Source of the DNA: Colwellia psychrerythraea | GTDB taxonomy: Bacteria > Pseudomonadota > Gammaproteobacteria > Enterobacterales > Alteromonadaceae | Direction of reading: 5' to 3' | Assembly (NCBI RefSeq): GCF_000764185.1 | Contig: NZ_JQEC01000011.1 | Span: 186,001-250,000 of the forward strand | DNA length: 64,000 bases | In this document: positions 35,303 through 44,647 of the stretch, piece after piece | Layout: the number at the start of each line of letters is the position of its first letter | Numbering within the stretch: the first letter of the stretch is position 1 | Program-made: the position numbers and the translations under genes | Notes under the pieces: model-generated | The model's database searches: none | The model's input: only the letters and a program-made list of their open reading frames with translations | Told to the model about the DNA's origin: nothing

Positions 35303-36337
35303 TTAACTTAAGAAATTAATATACCAAGGCATAGCTTTATCTATACCCTGTTGAATTTTAAACTCTGGATCAAAGCCAATTAATGATTTTGCTTTAGAAA
35401 TATCAGCTTGTGAATGCCTAACATCACCGGCTCTAAAATCTTGATAAGTTGGTGACTTATCATAATCAACGCCATTAGCTTTTAGTGCGACCTTTAAACT
35501 ATCAAATAAAGTGTTCAAGCTTGTTCTATCACCTAAGGCAACATTGTACACTTGGTTCTTACCTGAATCATTCGCTGTTGCCGCTAAAATATTTGCTTGT
35601 ACTGCATTTTCAACAAAACAAAAATCACGGCTGGTTTCACCATCACCGTTAATCAATAACTCTTGGTTCGCTATCATGGCAGCAGTCCACTTGGGGATTA
35701 CCGCAGCATAAGCGCCATCAGGGTCTTGCCTTTTACCAAAAACATTAAAATAGCGTAGGCCGGTGCAGTTTAAACCGTAGGTTTTATGAAAAACATCAGC
35801 ATAAAGCTCATTAACATACTTCGTTACCGCATAAGGGGATAGCGGTTTACCAATGGCATCTTCAACTTTAGGCAAAGCTGGATGGTCGCCATAAGTAGAG
35901 CTGGAAGCAGCATAAACAAAGCTTTTAACGTTAGTTTCTTTCGCCGCTGTTAACATTGTTAAAAAGCCAGTGATATTTGCTGAGTTGGTTAATAACGGAT
36001 CAGCAATAGATCTTGGTACTGAGCCAAGCGCTGCTTGATGAAGAATATAATCAACACCAGCCTCATAATGGCTTAAGGCTTTATTACAATCACCAAGTTC
36101 TCTAATATCACCTTTAACGAAATGGAAACTTTTCCATTGTTCAGCTGATACTTGAGTTTTCACTTCATCTAAATTGTGTTGGTGACCTGTGGCAAAGTTA
36201 TCTAAACCCACTACCTTTTGGTTTAGTAGCAGCAAGGTTTCTAAAAGGTTTGAGCCAATAAATCCGGCACAGCCTGTGATAAGCCAAGTTTTAGGTGCAT
36301 TGATAAGCTCTTTCTTAATGGTTTGATACTTATTCAT
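35303..36337 (-). CDS. wbpP: UDP-N-acetylglucosamine 4-epimerase (WbpP/TviC-type)
   Basis: 344 residues, short-chain dehydrogenase/epimerase fold. The NAD-binding [10 protein letters not shown] is at 21-30, the SSS/T catalytic region is AASSSTYG near 143-150, and Tyr169/Lys173 form the YxxxK pair. The N-terminal extension and IRELGDC segment match the WbpP/TviC group, which interconverts UDP-GlcNAc and UDP-GalNAc or their uronic acids. Together with the 6-dehydrogenase upstream it would make UDP-GalNAcA for a surface polysaccharide. A hairpin with a T-run lies between the two genes. AGGA lies 11 bases before the ATG. Confidence 0.9.
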   Translation of the reverse strand: MNKYQTIKKELINAPKTWLITGCAGFIGSNLLETLLLLNQKVVGLDNFATGHQHNLDEVKTQVSAEQWKSFHFVKGDIRELGDCNKALSHYEAGVDYILHQAALGSVPRSIADPLLTNSANITGFLTMLTAAKETNVKSFVYAASSSTYGDHPALPKVEDAIGKPLSPYAVTKYVNELYADVFHKTYGLNCTGLRYFNVFGKRQDPDGAYAAVIPKWTAAMIANQELLINGDGETSRDFCFVENAVQANILAATANDSGKNQVYNVALGDRTSLNTLFDSLKVALKANGVDYDKSPTYQDFRAGDVRHSQADISKAKSLIGFDPEFKIQQGIDKAMPWYINFLS

Positions 36338-36349
36338 TTATTAAATAGT

Positions 36350-36399
36350 CCTTTTTAAAAAGCCCTCCTTCGCTGAAGAATCAGCTAAGGAGGGCTTAG
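36350..36399 (-). terminator. Hairpin terminator or attenuator between wbpO and wbpP
   Basis: A long stem AAGCCCTCCTT / AAGGAGGGCTT (36360-36398) with an inner GCTGA/TCAGC pairing, followed leftward by TTTTT. It ends only about 13 bases before the wbpP start, so it would cut or throttle read-through into wbpP. Confidence 0.8.
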
Positions 36400-36432
36400 G
36401 TTATATATAGGTTTAATGGGAGTAAAAAAATA

Positions 36433-37713
36433 TTATAAGCGAATATCAGTTAACTCTTTATCTAGCATATATTTTAGATCATAAATTACATGTTCTTTAT
36501 TCATCAAAGCTTTAATTTCATCAGCAGATAATGCTTTAAATTCGTTATGAGCTACTGCAAAGATTACAGCATCATAATGAGCTTGTTTAGGCACTGGAAT
36601 TAAATCAATATCATATTCATGTTTTGCTTCTACAGGGTTTACCCAAGGGTCATAAACATCAACATTAATATCAAATTCGTCAAGTTCAGCGATGATATCA
36701 ACAATTTTAGTATTACGAACATCCGGACAGTTCTCTTTAAAAGTTAAGCCCATCACTAAAACATTAGCACCATTAACAGGTAATTTCCTTTTGAGCATGG
36801 TTTTTACTAATTGTGAAACCACATACTCGCCCATAGAGTCATTAATACGACGACCGGCAAGAATAACTTCAGGGTTATAACCAATAGCTTGTGCTTTATG
36901 CGTTAGGTAATAGGGATCGACACCAATACAATGACCACCAACAAGACCCGGTCTAAACGGTAAGAAGTTCCACTTAGTACCTGCCGCTTTTAGTACTTCT
37001 TCGGTATCTATATTTAGCTTATTAAAAATGACTGCAAGTTCATTGATCAAAGCAATATTTAGATCACGTTGAGTATTTTCAATCACTTTTGCCGCCTCCG
37101 CTACTTGGATACTTGAAGCTTTATATGTGCCTGCGATAATAATTGATTTATAAAGGTCATCAATAAAATCTGCTATTTTAGGCGTAGAACCAGAGGTCAC
37201 TTTTAATATATTGGTAACTCTATGTTCTTTATCCCCTGGATTAATGCGTTCAGGGCTATAACCGGCAAAAAAGTCTTGATTGAAAACCAAGCTGCAATGA
37301 CGTTCAATTTCAGGTAAACACACTTCTTCAGTAGCTCCTGGGTAGACAGTGGATTCATAAATGACGATATCGCCTTTATTCATCACTTTTGCCAACATAG
37401 CACTCGCTTTTACTAACGGGGTTAAATCTGGCTGTTTGTGTTGATCAATAGGTGTTGGCACGGTAACAATATAAACATTACAGGCTTTTAAGTCATCAAC
37501 TGTAGCAGAATAGGAAATAAACTGTGAATCAGCTAACTCTTCACTTGATACTTCTAAAGTAAAATCATGACCTTTTTTTAAGTCTGTTACACGCTTGGCA
37601 TTGATATCAAATCCCAGTGTAGGATATTTTTTCCCAAACTCTACCGCTAAAGGTAAACCAACATAACCTAATCCTATAATGCCTAGTTTTACGTTTTCTA
37701 ATGAGTGCAACAT
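36433..37713 (-). CDS. wbpO: UDP-N-acetyl-hexosamine 6-dehydrogenase (WbpO/TviB-type)
   Basis: 426 residues of the UDP-glucose/GDP-mannose dehydrogenase family. The NAD-binding [13 protein letters not shown] lies at 11-23, and the catalytic Cys262 is in [15 protein letters not shown]. The C-terminal UDP-binding domain has [18 protein letters not shown]. This group oxidises UDP-GlcNAc or UDP-GalNAc at C6 to the uronic acid, a step in Vi-type and O-antigen synthesis. It lies between the SLBB exporter gene and the 4-epimerase gene. It could instead accept another UDP-hexose, but similarity to TviB/WbpO favours HexNAc. Confidence 0.9.
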   Translation of the reverse strand: MLHSLENVKLGIIGLGYVGLPLAVEFGKKYPTLGFDINAKRVTDLKKGHDFTLEVSSEELADSQFISYSATVDDLKACNVYIVTVPTPIDQHKQPDLTPLVKASAMLAKVMNKGDIVIYESTVYPGATEEVCLPEIERHCSLVFNQDFFAGYSPERINPGDKEHRVTNILKVTSGSTPKIADFIDDLYKSIIIAGTYKASSIQVAEAAKVIENTQRDLNIALINELAVIFNKLNIDTEEVLKAAGTKWNFLPFRPGLVGGHCIGVDPYYLTHKAQAIGYNPEVILAGRRINDSMGEYVVSQLVKTMLKRKLPVNGANVLVMGLTFKENCPDVRNTKIVDIIAELDEFDINVDVYDPWVNPVEAKHEYDIDLIPVPKQAHYDAVIFAVAHNEFKALSADEIKALMNKEHVIYDLKYMLDKELTDIRL

Positions 37714-37904
37714 ACCACGTCCATTTATTGTATTTTTAATTTATTTCAAATTACTACTGACATAAAGTCATCATTTAGATATTTGTTGAATTGCTTATCC
37801 AGTGACTTTAAAGTCATTGTTCAGTCAGCGATTTTTACAATTACCCTAGGCTAACTTCAAAAACTTTAGATTCATTTAGTTTAGCCAAGGTAATAATATA
37901 GTCA

Positions 37905-40670
37905 CTAAATACCGCTGATGGCTGCAATTGCCACTGCGGAATTATAAATAATACTTGTTACGCTTGTCCATAAGGCTAAGTTATTCATGTACTCAGCATC
38001 AAGCGGCACAACGATGGTATCACCTGGTCTTAAGTTATCGCCAGCATCACTGCTAAACCAATTACCACTATCCATCATTTTAATACTGCCATTAGCGGCA
38101 ATTATATAGATTCTGTCATCATCCGCACGCTTTTTACTGCCACCACTCTGCGCTAAGTAGTCTTTTGCTGATAAATTTACATCGTAAATATGTGATGAGG
38201 TCACTTGTACTTGGCCGACAACATTAATAGAATTTTTCATCGTTGGTACATAAAGTACATCGCCATTTTCAAGTAAAACATCGTAATTACTTTGATTGAC
38301 CACTTTGGGTAGATCAAGCACTAAACGGCCTATCGGCTGAACATTCTCCATATCCGCTAACATTTTTTGCACATCGTCATAAGATTGCGAGTAATTTTGA
38401 TCAGACATCGACTTAGAAGCCATTTCAGTTCGCAAATCAGCGGTTAATTTTAATAAATTTTGTTGCTCTATTTCGCGTAACTGTACACGAGTAAAAACAG
38501 AGCCCTCTTGATGAGCAAACTTAGTAAAACCTCCTGCCTTAATAATTAAGTCTGCTAGGCTTTCACCACGGCGTATAGTATATTTCCCTGGAAAGACAAA
38601 CTCACCTCTAAGCTCAACAACATTATTTTCACTCCATGCTGGTATTTGATGAATATTGATTCTATCTTTTGAGCGTAATAAAATATTATCTTTTACATCA
38701 CCGGCTAAAGCTGCACTTAAACTAACAGCCATAGAGGTTTGCTGCGCCATATGATTAACAATTTGGTTACGGGTCACTTCAGCGCGTACCACATAAGCCG
38801 ACTCTGTTAAACCACCCGCTGCAGCAATTAAATCGTTCACTCGGGCATTTCTAGCCAGTGGGTAAACGCCGGGAAATTTCACTTCACCATCAGCTTCAAC
38901 TAATTGAATCGGCTGTCCTGACTTACCTTGACGTTTTAGTTTTTCAATTATCGGCATTAACAAACGTTGACGAGAGAAAAGAGTTAACTCTCTAACATCG
39001 AGTTCATCTTCTAAATCACCACCGCTAAACTGAGCAATCGATTTTTCGACTAACTTAGCGGCGGCAGCAGCTTCATTATCAAGCTGTGCAATTTGATCTT
39101 TATCACCGTATTTTAGCCAGAATTGCTTTTGCTTAAATTTGGCTTTAGCGAGTTCCTGTTCTTTTTTAAAGAGGTTTTCTTGAGTAAAAGCCAGTGAATC
39201 TAAACTAATTTTACTATCTATCAATTTAATAACATTAGCAAAGACTAAAACTTTGTCATTACCTTGTAAGACAATATTATCTTTTGAATTTGGAGATGAA
39301 ATAGCGTTAGCTAAGTCAAATTGTAATACTTCAATATTACGAGCAATGTCGATTTCACGAATAATAAGAGAATAATTAAGGTCAGCAGAATGTAATAAAT
39401 GTGAGTCAATATTTGGGAAGATATCCGTTATACGCTGCCCTGTTTGCCATTGGTATTTACCTGGACGAGTGACTGCGCCAATAACCGTGATAGATTGCTC
39501 AAACATTTCTGCAGCTTTCATTACATGTACTGCATCGCCTGCTTGGGCTTGTTTAACTAAATCACTCACTTTTGTTAAATTAATATTCATTACAGTACGC
39601 AAGGCGTCTTGATTATAACGTTCAACACGGGTTGTTTTGGCAAATGCTGTTGGTAATAAACCTCCAGCCATAGCTAGAACATCGGCAAAGTTAGCATTTT
39701 CTGTTAATTCATAAATTGCTGGACGTCGTACTTCGCCTTCAACACTGATGGTATTACCTTTAGGCGCAATAAAAACTACATCGCCAGATTGCAATAATTC
39801 ATCGCCACTGGAGTCACCATCAATCAATAGATCGTATAAGTCAAAGGTGCTTACTAGTTTACCCGCACGTTTCAATTGAATATTACGCAAGCTACCAATA
39901 TCGCTAATACCACCGGCGGCGAAAATTGCATGGGTAATACTTGATAGAGAACTTAAAGTATAAGGACCTGGTTTAAAAGCATCACCTAAAACAAAAACAC
40001 GCATTGAGCGCAACGAAGCTATACCAACAACTACATCAATACCAATCACTTTTTCTTTAATTCGTGCTGTAAGTAAACGTTTCATCTCATTAAAAGATAA
40101 ACCAGAGACAGTAAACGGGCCATGTGATGGAAAGACAATTTGCCCTTCGCGGTTAACCGTTAATTCTAGTTCTTCTCTATCTTTACCAAATATTTGCACT
40201 GATATTTTATCGCCTGGGCCAATAATATATTCAGCAGGGATGGCGATATCCATCATAGGAGCAAAGGTTTGTGGGGCATTTGCAAAAACATCGTAACCAA
40301 AAGGTTTTAACTCATCATTGTCTTTATCTGTTAACTCTTCTTGAAAATCAGTTATCGGATTGCCTTCGGCGTCAAACTGAGTGCCACGTGGGAAGCTTTT
40401 AGTATTTCCCACCTGTTTACCGGACCCACCAGCCGACACATGCCCTTTAAGACTATTAATATCAACGCCCATTTGCTTGGCTAGTGCTTCTTGCTGTGCC
40501 GGAGGCAGTTTTTTGAACTGCTCAATTTGTGCAGTAGTCGGTTGGGCGTAAGCTAATGCTTTTGATGGAAAGTTTGCTAAGGTAAAAGCCAAAATTAGCA
40601 TTGCCGTTACAAAGAGATTTTGGATATTTGTTTGGTGATTTTTAATATTGTGTTTTATAGCGGTTATCAT
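37905..40670 (-). CDS. SLBB-domain polysaccharide export protein, Wza-like
   Basis: 921 residues from ATG at 40670; the frame is open to 40712, but AGGAA lies 11 bases before 40670 and the start at 40670 gives a better signal peptide (core FVTAMLILAFTLANF, ending ALAYA). A polysaccharide export domain (EYIIGPGDKISVQIFGKD, near 160) is followed by several SLBB repeats (for example RVFVLGDAFKPGPYTL, SVEGEVRRPAIYELT, VVELRGEFVFPGKYTIRRGE, NVVGQVQVTSSHIYD). It is much larger than E. coli Wza (379) and has no lipobox. It forms the outer-membrane or periplasmic conduit for a capsule or exopolysaccharide. The usual Wzc-like partner is not in the window. Confidence 0.9.
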   Translation of the reverse strand: MITAIKHNIKNHQTNIQNLFVTAMLILAFTLANFPSKALAYAQPTTAQIEQFKKLPPAQQEALAKQMGVDINSLKGHVSAGGSGKQVGNTKSFPRGTQFDAEGNPITDFQEELTDKDNDELKPFGYDVFANAPQTFAPMMDIAIPAEYIIGPGDKISVQIFGKDREELELTVNREGQIVFPSHGPFTVSGLSFNEMKRLLTARIKEKVIGIDVVVGIASLRSMRVFVLGDAFKPGPYTLSSLSSITHAIFAAGGISDIGSLRNIQLKRAGKLVSTFDLYDLLIDGDSSGDELLQSGDVVFIAPKGNTISVEGEVRRPAIYELTENANFADVLAMAGGLLPTAFAKTTRVERYNQDALRTVMNINLTKVSDLVKQAQAGDAVHVMKAAEMFEQSITVIGAVTRPGKYQWQTGQRITDIFPNIDSHLLHSADLNYSLIIREIDIARNIEVLQFDLANAISSPNSKDNIVLQGNDKVLVFANVIKLIDSKISLDSLAFTQENLFKKEQELAKAKFKQKQFWLKYGDKDQIAQLDNEAAAAAKLVEKSIAQFSGGDLEDELDVRELTLFSRQRLLMPIIEKLKRQGKSGQPIQLVEADGEVKFPGVYPLARNARVNDLIAAAGGLTESAYVVRAEVTRNQIVNHMAQQTSMAVSLSAALAGDVKDNILLRSKDRINIHQIPAWSENNVVELRGEFVFPGKYTIRRGESLADLIIKAGGFTKFAHQEGSVFTRVQLREIEQQNLLKLTADLRTEMASKSMSDQNYSQSYDDVQKMLADMENVQPIGRLVLDLPKVVNQSNYDVLLENGDVLYVPTMKNSINVVGQVQVTSSHIYDVNLSAKDYLAQSGGSKKRADDDRIYIIAANGSIKMMDSGNWFSSDAGDNLRPGDTIVVPLDAEYMNNLALWTSVTSIIYNSAVAIAAISGI

Positions 40671-41048
40671 TTTAGCAAAAATTCCTATTATAGAGCTTGT
40701 ACAGTAATACACTTAAGTTAGGCAGCAATCTATCCATAAATTGATAGAGCCTTAGCTTAACCACTAAAATTAGTGACGACGAAGTTTACCAGCATATGAG
40801 TATGCAAACAATACGTTAGCGACTAGAGAGGTAAGTTATTGTACAGCGCAATTTGGTAAGTCTCAGGAAATATTTCTCTACAACCTCCAAAGCGAGATCA
40901 TCATTGATTTATAGCAAAACTTGCCTTTATTTGTTCACACAGGTATAACACCCCTTTACTAAAAAACATTGTATACATATTTACATTTTAAATAGTTACA
41001 GTAAAAATTAATGCTAATGATCATAAAAATAAAATCTAGGATAATTAT
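40671..41048. other. Divergent intergenic region between the SLBB exporter and the POT transporter genes
   Basis: About 380 bases between two outward-pointing genes. It must hold both promoters. I saw no repeat, known operator or structured RNA in it. Confidence 0.5.
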
Positions 41049-42488
41049 ATGACTCAACCTAATGCGGGTACGCTGTTTGGCCACCCTAAAGGACTTTTCC
41101 TTTTATTTGGTACTGAAATGTGGGAGCGTTTCGGTTATTACGGTATGCGTGCCTTATTGGTATTGTATCTAATTGCCTCAACACAAGATGGCGGTTTTGG
41201 CTGGACTAACCAAGAAGCGTTAAGGTTATATGGTTTTTTCACCATGGCTGTTTATTTAACGCCGGTAATAGGTGGTTGGTTAGCCGATAACTATATTGGT
41301 CAACGTAAAGCTATTATTTGGGGCGGACTAATTTTCTCCTTAGGTTATTTTACCTTGGGCATTCCAAAGTCGATGATTGTCGGCATGGAAGAAACTGTAT
41401 TTTATATCGGTTTAGCGCTTATTATTATTGGTAACGGCTTATTTAAAGCTAATGTTTCAAGTTTAGTCGGTGAGCTTTATGAAGATGGCGATCACAGACG
41501 TGACGGCGCTTTCACTATTTTCTATATGGGTATCAACTTAGGTGCTTTCTTAGCTCCTATTACTGTTGGTGTTCTTGGCGAAACCGTTAACTGGCATTAC
41601 GGCTTTATCTTAGCCGGATGTGGTATGTTAATTGGTTTAACCTTACAGCTAAGCCTAGCGAATAAATATTTAGGTGATATCGGTGTCGAACCATCAGCTA
41701 AACGCACTAAAGGTGAGAAAAAAGCAGATGCACCGTTAACCCCTCAAGATATCGATCGCATGAAAGTTATTTTAATTATGAGCATGTTCTCGGTAATTTT
41801 CTGGGCGGGGTTTGAACAAGCTGGTGGTTTATTTACCATTTATGCGTCCGACTTCACCGACCGTACTATCTTTGGTTTTGAAATTGCAGCTTCATCATTT
41901 CAATCATTGAACGCGATGTTCATTATTATGTTAGCGCCTTTTGTTGCCTCTACTTGGGTTAAAATGGGCTCAAACGAGCCAACCTCACCGAAGAAGTTCG
42001 CTCTGGCGATGTTATTTTTAGCACTAGGTTTCTTCGTGATGTTATGGGCTACCATGGTTCAAGGCGGCGATGTTGCAGTGAAAGTAAGTATGTTGTTCTT
42101 AGTATTCGCTTACCTTTTCCATACCTTAGGTGAGTTATGTTTATCACCGATTGGTTTGTCTATGGTAACTAAATTAGCACCACTTAAATTTACCTCCCTA
42201 TTGATGGGTATTTGGTTCTTCTTTACCGCTTTATCAAACTGGTTAGCTGCATTTATTGGCTCATTTGTTGGTGAAGGTGAAGAAATGGTAAATAATGCCG
42301 CGAATATCTTTATGGGTGTTGGTATTGGTGCTTTAATTACCGGTCTTATCATCTACCTTTCAGCAGGTAAATTAGTTGAATGGATGCATGGCGCTGAAGG
42401 TGAGAGCAGCCATGATTTAGAGAGTAAGATTGAAGAAGAAATTTCAGTGACAGGTACTCACGAAGGTATTTCTGAAACTCACAGATAA
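41049..42488 (+). CDS. POT family proton-coupled di/tripeptide transporter
   Basis: 479 residues, about 14 membrane segments. The POT signature GTEMWERFGYYGMRALLVLYL near 21-41 includes the ExxERFG motif for proton coupling, and the PTR2 motif follows as FTIFYMGINLGAFLAP near 155. The protein imports small peptides. The C-terminal tail of about 35 residues is acidic and probably cytoplasmic. It is a single gene with its own terminator. Relatives in E. coli are DtpA/DtpB. Confidence 0.93.
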   Translation: MTQPNAGTLFGHPKGLFLLFGTEMWERFGYYGMRALLVLYLIASTQDGGFGWTNQEALRLYGFFTMAVYLTPVIGGWLADNYIGQRKAIIWGGLIFSLGYFTLGIPKSMIVGMEETVFYIGLALIIIGNGLFKANVSSLVGELYEDGDHRRDGAFTIFYMGINLGAFLAPITVGVLGETVNWHYGFILAGCGMLIGLTLQLSLANKYLGDIGVEPSAKRTKGEKKADAPLTPQDIDRMKVILIMSMFSVIFWAGFEQAGGLFTIYASDFTDRTIFGFEIAASSFQSLNAMFIIMLAPFVASTWVKMGSNEPTSPKKFALAMLFLALGFFVMLWATMVQGGDVAVKVSMLFLVFAYLFHTLGELCLSPIGLSMVTKLAPLKFTSLLMGIWFFFTALSNWLAAFIGSFVGEGEEMVNNAANIFMGVGIGALITGLIIYLSAGKLVEWMHGAEGESSHDLESKIEEEISVTGTHEGISETHR

Positions 42489-42496
42489 TACGTAAG

Positions 42497-42524
42497 AGTT
42501 ACAAGTTACAAGTTACAAGTTACA
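42497..42524. repeat. Four exact copies of a heptamer after the POT gene
   Basis: AGTTACA occurs four times in tandem (42497-42524), eight bases after the stop and before the terminator. Probably a slippage-prone microsatellite without a function. Confidence 0.9.
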
Positions 42525-42535
42525 AGAATAGTATT

Positions 42536-42566
42536 AAGCTGGGTGAGTAATCACCCAGCTTTTTTT
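42536..42566 (+). terminator. Terminator of the POT transporter gene
   Basis: Perfect 11-bp stem AAGCTGGGTGA / TCACCCAGCTT around GTAA, followed by T residues. Confidence 0.92.
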
Positions 42567-42607
42567 ATTCCTATAAATAATAAAGAACGTATAAAGATAA
42601 TTCCCTT

Positions 42608-43186
42608 ATGAATGCACGCTCACAATTACGAAAAGAAATTAGACAACGCCGTAATACCTTATCAGCAACTGAACAGCATAATGCTGGGACAGCTCTAGCT
42701 ACGAACTTATCTAGCCATACTAAAATCCAACAAGCTAATAACATTGCGATTTACTTAAGTAATGATGGTGAGCTTGATACAGAAACTTTTATTGACTGGT
42801 GCTGGCATGAGCAGAAGCAAGTTTACTTACCGGTAATGCACCCTTTTAGTCCAGGACATTTACTTTTTTTACGTTACCAACGAGATACCCTGTTAGTAAG
42901 TAATATCTATGGCATTTTAGAACCCAAATTAGATGTCACTAAAGTGTGTCCCTTGACCGATTTAGATATCATATGTACGCCGCTAGTAGCTTTTGATGAG
43001 ACTGGCACCAGGTTAGGCATGGGAGGTGGTTTTTATGATCGAAGCCTTGCCCACTGGCAACAAACTAAGCTTTATCCACTAGGGCTGGCCCATGATTGTC
43101 AACTAGTTGAAGGTATCCCGATAGAAAATTGGGATATTCCCTTACCCGAAATCATCACACCAAGTAAAAATTATTCTTTTATTTAA
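42608..43186 (+). CDS. 5-formyltetrahydrofolate cyclo-ligase
   Basis: 192 residues. It converts 5-formyl-THF to methenyl-THF with ATP. The N-terminal basic helix (LRKEIRQRRNTLS), the nucleotide-binding region and the hallmark GTRLGMGGGFYDRSL near 137-151 are all present. E. coli has this gene (ygfA/fau) next to ssrS RNA; no 6S RNA is visible here, since only about 40 bases separate the start from the preceding terminator. Confidence 0.93.
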   Translation: MNARSQLRKEIRQRRNTLSATEQHNAGTALATNLSSHTKIQQANNIAIYLSNDGELDTETFIDWCWHEQKQVYLPVMHPFSPGHLLFLRYQRDTLLVSNIYGILEPKLDVTKVCPLTDLDIICTPLVAFDETGTRLGMGGGFYDRSLAHWQQTKLYPLGLAHDCQLVEGIPIENWDIPLPEIITPSKNYSFI

Positions 43187-43246
43187 CGACTTCAGAATAG
43201 TGCTCAGGGCTAAAAAGTATTAAGAAAGTTAAATAAGCAAAAACCT

Positions 43247-44161
43247 CTAATTCAATGGCCATTTTAACTCAGTAAAAACCTGCTGCCATTGCCCATCGAA
43301 CGGTGCTGATATTTTCACTCTTGTATTAGTAATCGGGTGATTAAACTCTAATGATTGTGCGTGCAGCATTAAACGCTTAAAACCAAAGTGATCAATAAAA
43401 AATGGATTTTGTTTATTATCGCCGTAGTTAATATCCCCTAAAACGGGGTGACGTAAATGGGCTAGGTGGCGACGAATTTGATGCCGTCTGCCAGTAACAG
43501 GCTGCACTTCAACTAAAGAATAACGCACGCTATCAAATTTACCGACTTTGATTGGCAAACTCGCCTGCCGCTGCACTTTATAATAACTTTGCGCTCCTTG
43601 GGCAGGTTTGTCACGGCTAACGTTTTTATCACCCAATTTATCCAGTTTTTCTTTTAAGGAATGGTCAATAAAACCAGTTGACTCTTTTAAGTGGCCACGT
43701 ACCAAAGCATAATAAGTTTTTTTCATTGCTAAGTCACTGCCATCGACATTAGCATCGACATCGTCAATGGCTTTAGGCGCTTCAACTTGTTGTTGGACTT
43801 CGAAATCCAGTTCAGTTTTATTCTTAGGTTTAAGTGCTGCCTGACTAGATTTATTAGCAAAGGCTTCGCTTAGCATTCTGGCAGCTTCTTTAGTTAAAGC
43901 AAAAAGAAGTACCCCCGATGTTGGTCTGTCTAAGCGATGCACAGGATAAACATATTGCCCTATTTGATCGCGCACTAATTGCAAAGCAAAATAAATCTCA
44001 TCTCTATCCATAAAACTGCGATGGACAAATAAGCCTGCGGGTTTATCAACCGCCACCATATATTCATCATGATATAAGATAGTCAGCACTGGTTTTGCTA
44101 ACTCTTCATTCTGGTTTCCAGTAGAACGCTCAGTTACATCAAGAGGATTGATTTCAGTCAC
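43247..44161 (-). CDS. truC: tRNA pseudouridine(65) synthase
   Basis: 304 residues of the RluA/TruC family. The catalytic Asp78 is in PVHRLDRPTSGVLLF. The family N-terminus VLTILYHDEYMVAVDKPAGLFVHRSFMDRDE and C-terminal TGRRHQIRRHLAHLRHPVLGDINYG agree with E. coli TruC. An extra 45-residue hydrophilic segment (about 103-147, rich in Lys/Asp/Ala) interrupts the usual spacing and looks like a surface loop. It follows yqcC by two bases, as in E. coli. Confidence 0.92.
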   Translation of the reverse strand: MTEINPLDVTERSTGNQNEELAKPVLTILYHDEYMVAVDKPAGLFVHRSFMDRDEIYFALQLVRDQIGQYVYPVHRLDRPTSGVLLFALTKEAARMLSEAFANKSSQAALKPKNKTELDFEVQQQVEAPKAIDDVDANVDGSDLAMKKTYYALVRGHLKESTGFIDHSLKEKLDKLGDKNVSRDKPAQGAQSYYKVQRQASLPIKVGKFDSVRYSLVEVQPVTGRRHQIRRHLAHLRHPVLGDINYGDNKQNPFFIDHFGFKRLMLHAQSLEFNHPITNTRVKISAPFDGQWQQVFTELKWPLN

Positions 44162-44163
44162 TT

Positions 44164-44499
44164 TTAGTTTCCTTGTCCCGTCATTACCTGATCTATTTTA
44201 TGGATTACATTAAGCAAAGGTTTAGTATTGTCAACTAAGTGCTTATAAACCTGTTCAGCCATTGGACTTAGGCCAATTTTAGTTGGCAATGGTTGTCTTA
44301 GCTTAATCATCTGCATGATTTTAGGAATAAAGATAAATTGCAACCATTGCTCGAAAGTTAAAGTATCACAGCAAAAAGGTGCACTGCTAGCAAGCTCAGT
44401 TGTAGTAGGGATCTGTGTTTGCCAAAGGTCAAGTGATTTAAGCTCATTAGCTAACTCCTCAAGCAAAGTAACAATAGCTTCAATGTCTGTTTTCATCAT
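44164..44499 (-). CDS. yqcC: YqcC family protein (DUF446)
   Basis: 111 residues, all-helical. The family pattern of an N-terminal helix with LLEELANELKSLDLWQ, a PFCCDTLTFEQWLQFIFIPKI core and a C-terminal helix is clear. YqcC is encoded with truC in many gammaproteobacteria; a role together with the tRNA modification is plausible but not shown. It starts from a promoter region that diverges from the DUF3549 gene. Confidence 0.9.
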   Translation of the reverse strand: MMKTDIEAIVTLLEELANELKSLDLWQTQIPTTTELASSAPFCCDTLTFEQWLQFIFIPKIMQMIKLRQPLPTKIGLSPMAEQVYKHLVDNTKPLLNVIHKIDQVMTGQGN

Positions 44500-44647
44500 C
44501 TGTTATTTATTTTATCTCACGCACTTAGTCTAGAGAACTTAAGACCAATTATTTAGGTCAAAAGTTTAGCCCAATAGTTTTACTATGTTAATGGTCTCAT
44601 TATCCTTATAATAAGGCGCTATAACAAGCGACAATATTTTTGATTTT

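Noticed and set aside
42489..42607. 6S RNA (ssrS) upstream of the 5-formyl-THF cyclo-ligase gene, as in E. coli
   Set aside because: The gap is only 119 bases and is filled by a heptamer repeat and a terminator.
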